From Phascolomyces articulosus (Eukaryota > Mucoromycota > Mucoromycetes > Mucorales > Lichtheimiaceae), in the NCBI GenBank assembly GCA_025677815.1, contig JAIXMP010000054.1, positions 123,634 to 187,633 on the forward strand: 64,000 nucleotides of DNA, written 5' to 3'. Position numbers and translations under genes: made by a program. This document shows positions 12,801 to 25,700 of the stretch, piece by piece. The notes below the pieces were generated by a model, which saw only the letters and a program-made list of their open reading frames with translations, ran no database searches and had not been told where the DNA came from. The stretch's first letter is position 1. Each line of letters begins with the position of its first letter.

Positions 12801-13775
12801 TGCCACAATTCATTGCACCCAACATTAATGCTATTATTCCAGGTTAAAAAAAAAAAAAAAAAGAACTGGGCACCCGAGTTTTTAATTTAACACAAGTTTC
12901 CATAACAAGTAACTAATACGACCTTACCATGATTTTTCAATTTCAATTATATATAAATAGATACAAGCCAAATTGTTGCGATCAAATTCAATTATTTATC
13001 TTATCCACAAATGGTGAATGATGCCATTTTAACGGCTCAATTTGTTCAAACCTTACCCATGTTGATTAGTAAATCGTTGGGTGTGACGGCCGACGATGTG
13101 ATTGTTGTGTCTATTACAACGGCGGGTAATGATGAAAAACAAAGCAAACAACAGCGTAGACGTAGACGTAAACGAGAAACCCTGGATCAAGACAAGGAAA
13201 ATTCTGGTGTATTGGTCTCCATGGCGATACCCAAGGATAATGTTGAAGAATTACAAACATTGGTAGAAACACCCAGTAGTGCCTTGTATGATGCTTCCAA
13301 TGGACAATTGGCCATGTTGATTGATACCAATTATTTTGTTGCTTCCACGACCAATACCAATAACAACAATAACAACAATAATGGAGATCAAGATTCAACA
13401 GATAGTGCTTCTGAACAAGCCACACCTTCAGATCCTAATCAAGTAGAAAATCAAGAAGCAGGTCAAGATCAAGGCAAAGAAACCGGTAGTGGATTATCTA
13501 CAGGCGCCATTGTAGGTATTGCCGTCTCTTGTGGTGTAGTCGTCTATGCCATTGGTACCGTCTTGTTTGTCCGTCGATATCGTAAACGTAGACAACAACG
13601 ACAAGAAGAAGAAGCAGCACAACATCAAGTATTTGCTCAAAGTATTTCTGCTCCTATTATGCAAGAAAATTCTTTGGGTTGGACTTCTTCGCCTCCTCCA
13701 TTACAACCATTCCCACCGGAACAACAACATTATAATGCGCATGGGTTCCCTCATCATGCTCATTCTCAATGGTAA
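9869..13775 (+). CDS. Large signalling-mucin-like type I membrane protein
   Basis: Exons are 9869-10015, 10160-12842 and 12961-13775 (1,214 residues). The second intron (12843-12960) has a GTTAAA donor and an ACTAATAC branch-like motif. Without it the frame would end at 12847 and the membrane anchor would look like a separate gene. A signal peptide lies at about residues 1-37 (a run of Phe and Leu, then SVSA). Next come acidic Ser/Asp/Glu/Lys repeats with a 50-residue period. A Ser/Thr/Pro-rich part follows, with acidic two-cysteine loops (CNPEKDDDC type), TETP repeats and SESA repeats. After the intron there is a folded SEA-like region (about 945-1045), a Gly/Ser stalk, a transmembrane helix (about 1125-1148) and a basic RRYRKRR start to a short cytoplasmic tail. 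The layout matches fungal signalling mucins such as Msb2 or other wall-stress sensors. Orthology is not shown; an adhesin-like role is possible. Confidence 0.8.
10540..11030 (+). repeat. 150-bp tandem repeat coding for acidic 50-residue units
   Basis: Near-identical segments recur every 150 bp (for example ACGAAGAAGA at 10701 and 10851, and the related ACGAAGCAAA at 11001). Each encodes EEEQKSSDKAKQSDDDE-type sequence with EST and AKQTDDE spacers. About three copies are present in frame, so copy-number change would alter protein length without a frameshift. Confidence 0.85.
12121..12310 (+). repeat. Two 12-bp minisatellites in the mucin gene (TETP and SESA)
   Basis: Positions 12121-12190 repeat a 12-bp unit encoding TETP. 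Positions 12195-12310 repeat a 12-bp unit encoding SESA or SESV. Both keep the reading frame and lie in the predicted extracellular O-glycosylated stalk. Confidence 0.85.
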
Positions 13776-13972
13776 TATTTCATTATCATTTTAAACCAAA
13801 ACATTTTTGCTTGTATAACTATTATTTTTTCCCCTCATCCATTTTTCCCTCTCCCTCTCCTTCTCTTTTTCTCCAATTGACTAGAAAAAATATATAGTTT
13901 TAATGGGTGTGTGTTATTATGTACATCTATTTTTTTATTGTAATTTATTATAAAAAAAATGAAACAAATTAA

Positions 13973-14007
<35 letters not shown>

Positions 14008-14423
14008 CATCTACATTATAAAAAAAAGTTCTCGCAATGATTTAAACTACAACAAACCAAATCGATGGAATGGACCGTTCGGGGGGGGGGAGAAGAATCG
14101 TATCACTAGACCCTATTTTTGGATGAAGTTTTTTATTTATTTATTTATATGTTTATGTTGTCCAATGCTTAGGTCATACTTTCCAATCAGGGTAAAGTTC
14201 AGTTGTTAGTTGGCTGGCGCTATGTGTAAGTCATTCACATCATTCAAGCACAATGATATCATGTTATTTTCCTTCTTTGCAATTTTTCTTTTTTATTTTT
14301 TCTTATAAAAAGAAAAGTTGTTAAAGTCCGTGCACTTGCTTTTCTTTCTTTTTTTCTTTATCTTTTTTTCATTTTCTATACTTTTTTTTACTACTGTACT
14401 GTAGTGCAACCATAAACAGAAAC
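13776..14423. other. Intergenic region between mucin and F-box genes
   Basis: Contains an ATT microsatellite at about 13974-14007, a G10 run near 14081, and pyrimidine-rich DNA directly before the ATG at 14424. No gene seen. Confidence 0.6.
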
Positions 14424-15821
14424 ATGATCCCACCTCTTTATCCATTGGAAATATTAAAACGCATCCTTTACCATGTTACGGATCGTCAAGATTTAGCAGA
14501 ATGTAATCGAGTCAATACTACATGGCGACAAGTGTCTAATCCATTTCTTTATGAACGATTTCAATTGAAATCATGGTTTTCCGATGAGGCGACGGCTCAC
14601 ACCTTTTTACAAAATGATTATGGTCGTCATGTCAAACATTTAACTTTGAATATGGCACTTTTGGAAGATCCACAACGACCTTCTTTACGACCTGTGCAAA
14701 TTCAAAGAAGAACATCTTCTTTACGACGCAAAGGATTCAAATTGTTTCCTGGATGTAGCAGCGCCACCACCGAAGGTGCTAACAATGAAAACAAATTGGT
14801 TGAACAACGGCGGAGTAGTTTGATTGATATTATTTCGCCATCCCTTCAACAACAACAACAGTTACAACCACCGCAGCAAAAACAAAAACAACAAAAACGC
14901 CATGTTTGTTTCATTTTATTAGAAATTTTACAATCTTGCAAATATGTTGAAACAGTAGTATTGGATTTTCATGAACGTACTTTTAACATGTCAAGAAATG
15001 CTGTGTTTCTCTTTTCACAATGGCAACCAACAACCCTCCACTCTTTACACTTGATGCACCTAACACGGTTGATTACAACACCTCATTTAAACACTTTAAA
15101 GCAATGGGTAAAACAAAGAAAATTGTCGGATTTGTTTATCTCTCATTGTGTTGCCACCTTTTTTGCCAAACAGCAACAACAACAACAACAACAAAACACG
15201 ACGATCGATTTTCTATCCGGAATAACCAAGATTGAAATTTCTGCACTTAGTTTATGGGACCCGGTCTCTGCCACCAATGTGTTACCTGATATTCTATGGC
15301 CTACCAGTTTAAAAACACTATCGATTCTGGATTCGCCAGATTGGCTTCATCAATCTGATCATGTGTTTGATACGTTACCGAGTGAATTAGATTCGTTGAC
15401 ATTGGCCATTACTCCCAACCCACCTCCTTCAGCGTCCTTTTTTTTATTGCAACAACCTTCGTATCATGGAAAATGTCAAGGTCGATTTGATCAAGGATTG
15501 TGTCAGGTCTTGGCAAGGTGTCCTCAATTAAAAGAACTTTCGGTGGAAGGATTTCCTACCTTGTCTGATACATTTTTGATCTATTTATGGAAGAGAATGT
15601 CAACTCAACAACAACAAATAGAACAACAGTGCCCTTTGCGTAAGCTCCAGTTAGTTCGTAATGATCGACTCTCAGGTCAAGATTTGGTGGATATGATCTT
15701 GTTGGATCGTAAAGGTTGTTTTGCTACGGATCGAATTGATTTTAGTCAAAATCCAAAGATGGATTGTGATTTTTTACGTTGTGTTAAACTTACTTCTAAT
15801 TATGCTGCTTTAACTTGGTAA
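14424..15821 (+). CDS. F-box protein with leucine-rich C-terminal part
   Basis: A single exon of 465 residues. The F-box sits at the N-terminus (residues 3-50: PLYPLEILKRILYHVTD, a VNTTWRQVSNPFLYERF core), so the protein should join an SCF ubiquitin ligase through Skp1 and present a substrate. The rest has scattered Leu-rich segments (LKELSVEGFPTLSD, LRKLQLVRNDRLSGQDL) typical of irregular LRR/RNI folds. Two Gln tracts interrupt it (about residues 140-158 and 248-257). Substrate unknown. The start is the only ATG upstream of the F-box and follows a CT-rich promoter. Confidence 0.8.
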   Translation: MIPPLYPLEILKRILYHVTDRQDLAECNRVNTTWRQVSNPFLYERFQLKSWFSDEATAHTFLQNDYGRHVKHLTLNMALLEDPQRPSLRPVQIQRRTSSLRRKGFKLFPGCSSATTEGANNENKLVEQRRSSLIDIISPSLQQQQQLQPPQQKQKQQKRHVCFILLEILQSCKYVETVVLDFHERTFNMSRNAVFLFSQWQPTTLHSLHLMHLTRLITTPHLNTLKQWVKQRKLSDLFISHCVATFFAKQQQQQQQQNTTIDFLSGITKIEISALSLWDPVSATNVLPDILWPTSLKTLSILDSPDWLHQSDHVFDTLPSELDSLTLAITPNPPPSASFFLLQQPSYHGKCQGRFDQGLCQVLARCPQLKELSVEGFPTLSDTFLIYLWKRMSTQQQQIEQQCPLRKLQLVRNDRLSGQDLVDMILLDRKGCFATDRIDFSQNPKMDCDFLRCVKLTSNYAALTW

Positions 15822-18800
15822 TGCATCCATTTATTATTATACATTTGATATACCCTTCCATTCCCTCATTCTTAAAAAAAAAAAGTATTACTCTTCATGT
15901 ATTATTATATTTCATCATCATCACCTCCCGTCCCCCCACCAAAAAAAAAAGCATCTTAGTTTAGTTTAACAAAAACAAAACACCCAAAAAAAAAATATTT
16001 AATTTTAGTTTGTGTACCAGAAGCAACATTTTTTTACCAGAAATTTATTTATCGGAACTCACTTTCCGAAAGACAATGAAATTTATGATGAAACATTTTA
16101 GTAAAAGTAAAAAACCTTGTTGGTATCAAATATATATGCTGGTCAATATGAGTTATTTTATTTTAAACAACAGCAACTGTCATTTGTACTAGTTGTTGTT
16201 TCATTTTGTTTAAAAAAGCATATGACGTATGAAAGGAATAAATGACGCAAGGGGAATAGTATGAGAAAGATAAAAACAACATCATCACTGACAGGAAAAA
16301 GTTTGTTGTAATAAACAAAATAGAAGATCAAAAATATGACTTTTTGTTATTGTTATTATGATGCATCTCGTCATCATTATCATCATAATCACAATACAAA
16401 TAGTAACAACTATACAACTCTTATTATAATAGGGATAAAAAGCGCCACTTCCCTGAACTAGTACATATACTTCACCATTGCTAATAAATATATATTATTC
16501 TTATGTGGTACACACTAGTGGAAAGAAGAAGAAAAAAAAGTCATTTGATTTCTATAACAAGTTTAGACTCATTTGATATCACTATTTTCTACATATGTAA
16601 ATGACTTCTTTAATGCATGATACACCTTGGTTGTCGCAATGTCATTTCATAATAAGAAAATATATACTATGATAAGATCCTGACAACCGCTATTTATATA
16701 CATTTCGATACGATAAAAGGAAATTCATGCATGTTTAAATAGAACAATAATTTATTATATACTCAGCGATATAGTAGAACTTATGTAATTTATCTTGCCT
16801 TAAAATTGTGCAGATAAAATATTATACTATTGAACGGAAGGATAGATAAAGTCATTTCATCCTATAGACAGGAATACGTCCTTCATTTAACTGTTTCAAT
16901 TTTTAATAAGCATAATCATAAAATGGTTTAGTTTTATTTTTTTCATATAAAAGATTATTAAAATAATTGTTACATGATTTCATATTAAAAAATTCATATT
17001 TGTATAAATTTATATGTTTATAGTGATAATAGTGTCTATGTTTGCGAAATACTTCTCGTCATTTGTATTTATATAATAACCATAATATAAAGTCACATCA
17101 GATTACGTACTACCATCATCACCATCATAAAAGCTAAAATGGTAATGAAATATAAATTTTCGATGTTTTAAAACAATGATAATGTATAGCAGAAGAACAC
17201 GTTTTACAAATTCAAGAAGTCTTATTTTTTTTTTGTGGTCATTCTCAATGTTAAAAGATTACGATTGTAACATGGCACAAAAAAAACAATAAAATAAAAT
17301 AAATGTTGCGTAACATTAATCATTATACTATTTTACTGTTACTAACCCCCCCCCAAAAAAAAAAATATAATGATCATAATTCCTGGTACAAGTTGTACAC
17401 CTGAGCGGAAATTTAAAATTATATTCGATTAGCCAAATCAATTAAAATTTTTTGGTTTGTTGCCAATGTATCTCAACCCGCTTATAATACGGGGAAATGT
17501 TTCTACAATCAGAGTAGGATCCTCTCAAGTGACAGGACCATTCTTAGGTATGCCTGATTCCCACATACTACAATTAACTTTGGACCTAATAAAAGTAAAT
17601 CATATAAGTTTATTATAGTATAACAATAATCGTAAGGATGGAAAACATGTAATGAAAACATCAACTAATGAAAAAGAAATGGGTACACACAAAAAGCAAT
17701 GGAGCACTTTTTCCCATGACTATACTAAAGAATGATAATCGCTTATCATCCACCAAAACTTATTCTCTAACAAGAGCGGTGTGATAAGAAATGACGATTA
17801 ATACCCAACGTAAGAAAGTAATTGTGTGCACAAAAGAAGAGCTTTAGCACATTTGATTATACGACCCATTCATCAGAACTAAACATTGGAAAAGTGGCAG
17901 ATCAACTAAATCCCGACTTACTCCCAGCACGAGCATTGATATTATGCACAAGGCAAAATATCTAGATCTGAACTGTTGTAAAAACAGAACTCGAAAAGAA
18001 GATTAACTAAAGCAAGAAGTGACACTTCCGTTTTGCTGTACCAGACAAAAAAGAACACCTTGAGAAGACTACGTAGTGAAAGGATATAAAAAAACACTAA
18101 GTGTATTGTGCCTGATAACTTAACCCATCCATTTATCCATTCATATCCCAAATAAAATATGATAGGTCCTTACCAGACCCATTTATCTCATTTCTACTAT
18201 TAACAAAACAATTTAATGAAGCATATCAAACAAGTCCCCTTTCTCATTCTCCAACCCAACAAAATCAGCAATCAGCATACCTTTTCCGACCTACACCTGG
18301 GTCAAAGAAAAAAACCCATCAATCGAAACCAATAAGAAAAAAATGCTCGGGTGCGTCTAGTATTTCCAAAAAAAAAATAAAAATAGTCCAAGCGTGACAT
18401 AAAAGGAAAAATACCAATGGGAAAAATGGTCCTTATTAAACTTGTCTGTCGATAATCCTTAAATAACGTCAAATATTTACAAAAGAAGATATATATATAT
18501 ATATAATATAGTTGTTCTAATATACTTTTATCCTTAATCCATCACACGAATAAATAATCTATATAATTTATTATATATAAAACGAAACAATAAGAGGTGA
18601 TCTGGTGCAGCATATTGATAAGCGAAAACAAAACAGAACGTCTACATTTTATGTAACCCCCACCCCACTTTTAGAAAAATGCAGTAGACAAGTTTAAAGA
18701 CACCATAGCAATAAACCCATAACTAAATATATTTTAATTGTTTATTGGTGACAAGTGATTCTGTTGAATATAATAGCAAGTGATTGCTATGAAAGGGAAA

Positions 18801-19858
18801 TAATATGAGATAGAATACAAAGTTGTATGAAGGAACAACAAAGCATGAAGCATGCAGAACAGGAAGGAAGGGTTGAGGTATTCCCCATCTTTCCACAATT
18901 TTGGTTGGTTGGTCTTATTCATCTTGGTGTTGAGATGTATTACCATGGATTAACCATTTGCTTGAAGGTGAGAGTATAACCAAAATCTATGGGCTCGCTG
19001 CTTCTAATAATAAAGAACCAACAACGCTAGATAAAAAGCGCATTCTAACTTTTTCTCTTTTTTAAATAAGAAACAATGTTTTTTTTGTTTAAGTAGAACA
19101 ACTATGACAATAAAGTAGTAAATCTGGTCCTATTTCATTGCCTTATAGTTAGATTCACTGTGACAAATATGATTTGGTGGTCATGGTTGGTACAGGATAA
19201 AAAAACCACTGCTACGTAATCCCCAGACATTAGTTACAATATTATATGCTATTGGTTGAAGTATTTAGTAGTTCTGTTTGAAAAATAAATTGTATTTTCC
19301 CATATATACTTTATTATCATATCAAGATATAATATTGCAGCAAGAATTTATATGCAAAACTTGATTCAACATAAATAATAAAGACAATATTAAGTAATCA
19401 TTTTTAAACAAAAAAATTTATGCATACCTTGTATAAAAAAGATGGTGAAATGGATTTTTTAATCGTTATCCAATGCTTTGAAAATAGAAATACGACTTAA
19501 CTTCCAATGATTCCTCCATTGGGTATCGACATTTTTAACATTTTTCATGTAACCCTGGAAGCAGTAACATGTCTGAAAGACGTATTGGATTGTCACAAAT
19601 AAAGTGATAGTGCTCTTATAATCAGCATACCATATATTATCAATTATAATGATAATCATTGTGGATGCTTCATTATTAAAATAAGGATTATGTGTAGCAA
19701 CCGAATATTATTACCATTATTATGTATGAGAAAAGGTGTGGATAGATATGTAAATAAAGTACCACAGATGGTACTTATAGCAATTGCGGACTAGAACATG
19801 TTTTTAAGCTCAACAAAAATTGATCTTAATTAAGTATTTACATGTTTTTAATTCGATA
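15822..19858. other. 4-kb gene-poor AT-rich interval
   Basis: No supported gene. It holds A/T runs, short AT microsatellites (for example 18491-18505) and several frames under 75 codons without domains. Positions 19620-19790 resemble 60290-60480 (shared AATAAGGATTATGTG, GCAACC, GTGTGGATA and ATATGTAAAT blocks) and may be an old LTR fragment. Confidence 0.5.
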
Positions 19859-20142
19859 CAGTGATCCACTCGTTAAATCGATCACCTTGGTTTTGCCGCA
19901 AGTGATCGGTTTAACGAATTGAATATCTGTTAAGTGAAGCTCAGTACTACACCCTGAATGGTAACCGTAGCTTGAGCGATAAGTCTGTCAAAAACCACCA
20001 ATAATCAGCTAAAATGCATATAAATCTATCGATCAGATGCCAGGGAAGTAATTAGATATCGATTTAGCGAATTGCCGATATTTTACTGCTTACCAGGTTT
20101 GTTATTTGGAGAAGTGACCAGTTTAACGATGAGTGGGTACGG
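19859..20142. mobile_element. MITE, probably pogo/Tc1-mariner type
   Basis: A 284-bp element flanked by TA on both sides (19857-19858 and 20143-20144). The left end reads CAGTGATCCACTCGTTAAAT and the right end, reversed, CCGTACCCACTCATCGTTAA, so the ends are imperfect inverted repeats. A strong internal hairpin follows the left end: GTTAAATCGATCAC and GTGATCGGTTTAAC pair with one mismatch. No coding capacity. TA duplication and CAGTG...CTCGTTAAA termini are typical of pogo/Fot-like elements, so this is read as a non-autonomous derivative. Confidence 0.6.
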
Positions 20143-20144
20143 TA

Positions 20145-20695
20145 CTCTTTTTTCTCATAATGATATTAAACTTGGAGTGTTAATTGAACAGTAAACCAAA
20201 GGTATGTTGAAAGGAGCTACTATGTTATACACTTTATCCAAAGTTGCTAAAGTTGAGGACTATAATTGTTTATTCTCTTTACCATTATGGTTGTCATCTT
20301 CCATTCCTTTTGGGAAAGGTCAAACTGATTATTGAAAACAAAGATAAAGGATTAATTGTGTTTGTGTCAACTTTTATATTCCTCTGTTTCTTTCTTGGAT
20401 TACATATAAAATAGCTACATACGCATCAGAGTAACCATGATTCCATTCATGATCAAATGGTTTGATCTTGTTTTGTTTCTTACGATATTATTTATGTTGT
20501 ATTTATTTTTTAAGTATGTTTTTTTTTACTATTACTATTGGGCTAAAGTAGAGGGTTAATACTATATACACTATCACAGATACAAATATCTTTTTTCTTC
20601 TTTTTTTTTTGGAGCTGGCCATTTAAAATATAATGGATGTGTGTGTGAAGGTAAAAAGGGGATATATATATATGTTATATACATGAATTTTTTTT
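20145..20695. other. Intergenic region downstream of the cyclin gene
   Basis: No gene seen. The part near 20560-20695 is presumably the 3' UTR of the minus-strand cyclin gene and contains a TATATATATA run at about 20662. Confidence 0.5.
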
Positions 20696-22296
20696 CTAAT
20701 GATGTTGTTGTTGATAATGCTGTTGGGGTTGAGAGGATGAATGGTGAGATTGCGATGATGATGATTGATGGTGTTGAGAAGAAGAGTGCTGGTGAAAAGA
20801 AGAAGAATGATGCGGTGTAGATGGTTTTCGAGGATAATGTTCTTCATCAAATTCCAGCATTTCAACTGCTAACTCTATCATAATTATAATAATCCTGCAT
20901 AAGTAAAAAAAAAATACCATGAACCAATATTACTATGTTCGATTAGAAAATTACCATAGACTTGACCAGGATCTACTCCTATAACCTCCCACCAATTCTC
21001 TGGTGGTGCCTGTTGATCATTTTCTGAAAACTGCCAAGCCAGTACCAAGGCCGCTGCAGCAATCGTTTTTGGTTTGTATAAAAGACAAAGAGGTGCACCG
21101 AGACTATTGTTTTTTATCATGTAAAATATTCAATCTTGCTGAATCGAAATAAAGATGGTCTAGGAAAGACGAATTATACAAACCTTTGATATAAAAAGAT
21201 CCAAGCACGTCGTGTACATGCTTGTGACACTATTTATATAAAATATTCCAGATGATAATTAGATATATCTTTCTTTACTTGAAATTGACCTGGACGATTG
21301 AGCCTTTATCACTCAGTAAATAATCTTACATCCAAGTTCTTTTTCCATATCCAAAAGACATGCTTGAGGGTGCTCAATTGCAATGTCGAAACAAAGTGTT
21401 TGAAGTAAAATTGTTTCATTGCAAAGCATTGTATCCTTCCATTTGTTAAAGTCCTAATGTTTTTTTTTTGTTTTTTTTTTTTTGGAATAAACCAAAATAA
21501 TGAGAAAAATCTTCAAATGCTTTCTCCATTGATCTATCCTATTGAAATTCTCCAACAGATTCCTTCCATTTGTTTCTTTCTTTTTTACCTTTGAATCCTC
21601 AGTCAATTGAAGTCTATCATTTTTCTGGGCTTTTTGTGCACAAACATTGACAAAATCTTTAATACGTCGTGTGCACTCTTCAACTTTGGTCGCTACAAAT
21701 AAGCTTGTTGCTGCAATGTCCTGGATGATTTTTGAAAAAAACACAAGTTTTGAGATAAATTCATGAATCGTTTTAGTAAATCCTCTCGTATTTCACTCTT
21801 CTTTCTCTTTTTTTCCAACAACAATAATAATAAATTCGTTTTTTTCAACTTCGTTTGACATACGTATACATGGAATCGTTGCATGGATTGTCGCATAAAA
21901 AATCTGTGAAAAAAGGTGCAAGCAGTGGCTACAGCGAGTTGTGGCCTTGTACTACTTAATGCCATATTCCACCACACTCATAATTGATAGAAAGAATATA
22001 TATAAAAAAAAGATCATGATTTTTATACATACAAGTTTAATTTGGAGGCAATGGCGAGTAAATATAAGCATCCTTTTGTTCGATCCATTTGTTCTTGTTG
22101 AACAGTCATGCCTTCCATAACCGATGGCGTACAGAGAAAGTCATCTTTGGAGAAATACCACTATGATAATTTATTTTATTAATCTCTCTTTTTTTTTTTT
22201 ATTCTGATCATTCTTCATTGAACTGTCAATAAATAATAATAAAAAAGAGCGATGTAGATCAATTTTATACGATGAAAATACCTGATCATTAACCAT
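20696..22296 (-). CDS. Cyclin of the transcription type (cyclin T/K/Ctk2-like)
   Basis: Eight exons on the minus strand: 22282-22296, 22033-22160, 21864-21951, 21589-21720, 21330-21453, 21184-21229, 20955-21103 and 20696-20874. Phases match throughout, giving 286 residues. The cyclin box shows WYFSKDDF near the N-terminus, PQLAVATACTFFHRFFM, then DIAATSLFVATKVEECTRRI (the conserved Lys-Val-Glu-Glu). The second fold contains YKPKTIAAAALVLAWQFS. The C-terminus is Ser/His/Gln-rich, recalling the histidine-rich tail of cyclin T. Such cyclins activate CDK9, CDK12 or Ctk1-type kinases that phosphorylate the RNA polymerase II CTD (family knowledge). Which one this is cannot be decided here. Two acceptor choices exist for exon 3 (TTAAG or TTAAGTAG), differing by one residue. 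The first exon has only five codons. Confidence 0.8.
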
Positions 22297-22709
22297 ACCG
22301 AGTACCACCAACACCACGCTTTTTTTTTGTCGCCAGCAAGGAAAAAAAAAAAGAGAAGTTCCTTTAATATACGTCACACTACCTATCCAATCTGTAAGAA
22401 GCGTCTTACCAAAAATGGAGTTAACCTTGATAAGCTCCGCTTTCTTTTTTTTAAGTGGTTGGAACTAGCTGTACACTCTTTTTTTCGCTTGTCTCTGCCC
22501 TGTGTATGTCCCTGAAACGAACCATATTTTGTGTATATATATAAAATAATACCTATAACTATAAAGGCATAAACTATAAAAAGGGGTGAGGAGTAAGTTC
22601 CATAGGATGATACTAACGATAGTTGCTCATATAGTAACAATAAAGTCCCACTATCTCTAATAATATATATCTCTTTTATCTCAATAGCAATTTTTTAAAA
22701 AGAAACGGA
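22297..22709. promoter_or_regulatory. Shared divergent promoter of cyclin and myosin V genes
   Basis: Only 413 bp separate the start codons of two head-to-head genes. The interval holds T- and A-runs near 22320-22355, a TATATATATA run at about 22536 and A-rich DNA directly upstream of the myosin ATG. Any shared control is inferred from spacing alone. Confidence 0.5.
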
Positions 22710-25700
22710 ATGACAGCAGAAACAACGACACTTCAGTCTGTTGAGGTGTATACCAAAGGGACCAAAGCTTGGTTTACTGATAAAACCGAGGGATGGATCT
22801 CTACAACTTGCATCTCAAATACCATCAATGGAAATAAAGTCACCATCACATTTCAAGGTGATAATGATCTTAAGGTACGTGTTACTACTATACAAATGTA
22901 CCACTGTGTTCTTGTATAAAAAGTTATGGTGGAGGGGGCGCGTCCGTTACAGTAGTGTCGGTCCGAACTCTCTTTTGGCGGACTTGTGCAATGGTTATCA
23001 TCATACTATTATTGTGCAACAAAACCTAAAGATATTACACACACATACTATATAAAAGAGATCTTATGGTCCAAGGCAAAAAAAAAAAAAAAATGAAACT
23101 ATAGTTGCTAAAACAGTATTATTATTATGTAGGATTATGTTTTTGAATCAACTATAGCAGAAATCGAAAAAGCAAGTGGTGGAAACCTTCCACCTCTTAG
23201 AAATCCTCCTAAAATGGAATATACAGATGATCTGACCAACCTTAGTCATTTAAACGAACCTTCAGGTAATAATTATATATATATATATAGTTGGCTGCAT
23301 ATTCGTTTATATATGATGTACTAAAATAACTAAAAAAAATAATTACCATAGTGTTGAATACCATCCGAACACGTTATATGCAGCATTTAATCTATACTTA
23401 CTCCGGTATTGTTCTTATTGCTGTCAATCCATTCGATCGTGTTGCTTTATATGATCCAGATGTAGTTCAACAATATTCGGGAAAACGTCGTGGTGAACTC
23501 GAACCTCATTTATTCGCTATTGCTGAAGATGCTTATCGATGTATGATCCGAGAACAAATGAATCAAACTATTGTTGTATCTGGTGAAAGGTAATGGATTG
23601 TGTGGTTTTAAAGCAAAGAGATGGATGGATCCATGCTCTGATCTTTTTGTGCTTGTGGTTTGCTAAACGAAACTCTATTGACTATATAGTGGTGCTGGTA
23701 AAACAGTGAGTGCAAAATATATTATGAGATATTTTGCTACTGCTGATGATCAAGAATCGGTTGGAAAAAAGAAAAAGCAGGGTGCTGGCATGACAGAAGT
23801 GGAAGAACAGATTTTAGGTAAAAAGAAGAAGAAAAAAATAAGAGGTTTTAGAAATAGATTTGCCTTATAAAACGAGTCATCTTATATATTTGATTATTTT
23901 GCCATGTTATTAGCCACCAATCCAATCATGGAAGCTTTTGGTAACGCAAAGACAACTAGAAATGACAACAGTTCTCGTTTTGGTAAATACATTGAAATCC
24001 AATTTGATGAAGGTGCCAATATCATCGGTGCCAAGATCAGAACTTATTTGCTTGAACGATCTCGTCTGATTTTCCAACCTCAAACCGAAAGAAATTACCA
24101 TATTTTCTACCAAGTGCGTACCTATTCTGATATTTATATAAATATTTTGGATAATATTAAAAGGAGCTAGAGGGAAGTCAGAGGGGGAAAGATCTCATAT
24201 ATCAGTGTATTATTTTTTCATTAGCTTTGTGCTGGAGCACCTGTATCAGAAAAGAGAGAATTCGAATTAGGTGATTATACAAGCTTCCATTACTTGAACC
24301 AAAGTGGTACTGGTACAATTCCAGGTGTCGACGATGCAGCCGAATTTGAAGTAACACAACGTGCACTATCTACCATTGGGTTATCCGTTCAATTACAATG
24401 GAAGATTTTCCGCCTCTTGGCTGCATTATTACATATTGGTAATATTCAAATTGGTGGACGTGGTGATGCCATGTTGAACGATAGTGATCCGGCATTATTG
24501 ATCGCCACCAAATTGATGGGTATCAGTTCGACCGAGTTTAGAAAATGGATTGTACGTAAACAAATTGTCACACGGTCCGAAAAAATCGTTACCAACTTGA
24601 CACCTTCACAAGCTCACGTGGTGAAAGATTCCGTTGCTAAATACGTTTATGCCAACTTGTTTGAATGGCTTGTCAGCGTCACCAATGAGAGTTTGTCATC
24701 TCCTGATCTTGACAAAGTCGTTACATTTATTGGTGTTCTTGATATTTATGGTTTTGAACATTTCAAAAAGAATTCATTTGAACAGTTTTGTATCAATTAT
24801 GCAAATGAAAAGTTACAACAGCAGGTAATTCAAGTGAAAGAGTGATGATCATTTTGTTTATGTGGTTACTGATGGATAATTCTGCCTTTTTCAGTTCAAC
24901 CAACATGTATTTAAATTGGAACAAGAAGAATATGTTCGTGAAAAGATCAATTGGAACTTTATTGAGTTTAGTGATAATCAAAAGTGTATCGAGTTGATTG
25001 AAGCTCGTTTGGGTATTTTATCTCTATTGGATGAGGTAAGATAATGCAAGAATTTAGTTTATATAATTATCAAATCAAGGGTGACATGTGTATTCACTGA
25101 TAATTACATATACAACGATACTTTAAATATGACAGGAATCACGTCTTCCAGCTGGTTCCGATCAAGGCTTTGTTCAAAAGTTATACTCCAACTTTGGCAC
25201 TCCACAATATAAAAACTATTTCAAAAAACCACGATTTTCGAACAATGCATTTACAATTGCCCATTATGCTCATGATGTACAATACGAAGCCGAAAATTTC
25301 TTGGATAAGAACAAGGATACTGTCCCTGATGAGCATCTTGCTTTACTTCAAGGTTCAGACTTTGAATTTTTAAAGGATGTGTTGGATAAGGCTGCTGCAA
25401 ATAATCCAACACCTCAAGTAAGTTTACCACATGAGAAAAAGAGATTTGTACTAAAAAATCGATTCCGTCTGATCAAATTCGAATTCTTTATTTTACGTAT
25501 AGCCTGAGAATAAGCGCATGAGTATGATGTTCAGAAAACCTACCCTTGGTTCTATTTTCAAGGTATGCATTGTTATACATTGTGATTTAGCTTTATCAAG
25601 TGACCAAGCGATGGATAAAATGAGGACAGATAGGGGGGCTGATAGAAGGAAAGATCAGTAAAATTTTGTTTATTGGTGATCGAAACTGATGATATATCTT

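Noticed and set aside
13011..13775. Separate gene for a 254-residue membrane protein
   Set aside because: A good intron joins it in phase to the mucin exon, which lacks a membrane anchor of its own, and the upstream exon part completes the folded region.
22925..22990. GC-rich patch in myosin intron 1
   Set aside because: Checked for a tRNA or snoRNA; no cloverleaf or box motifs were found. It may be an intronic element but cannot be supported.
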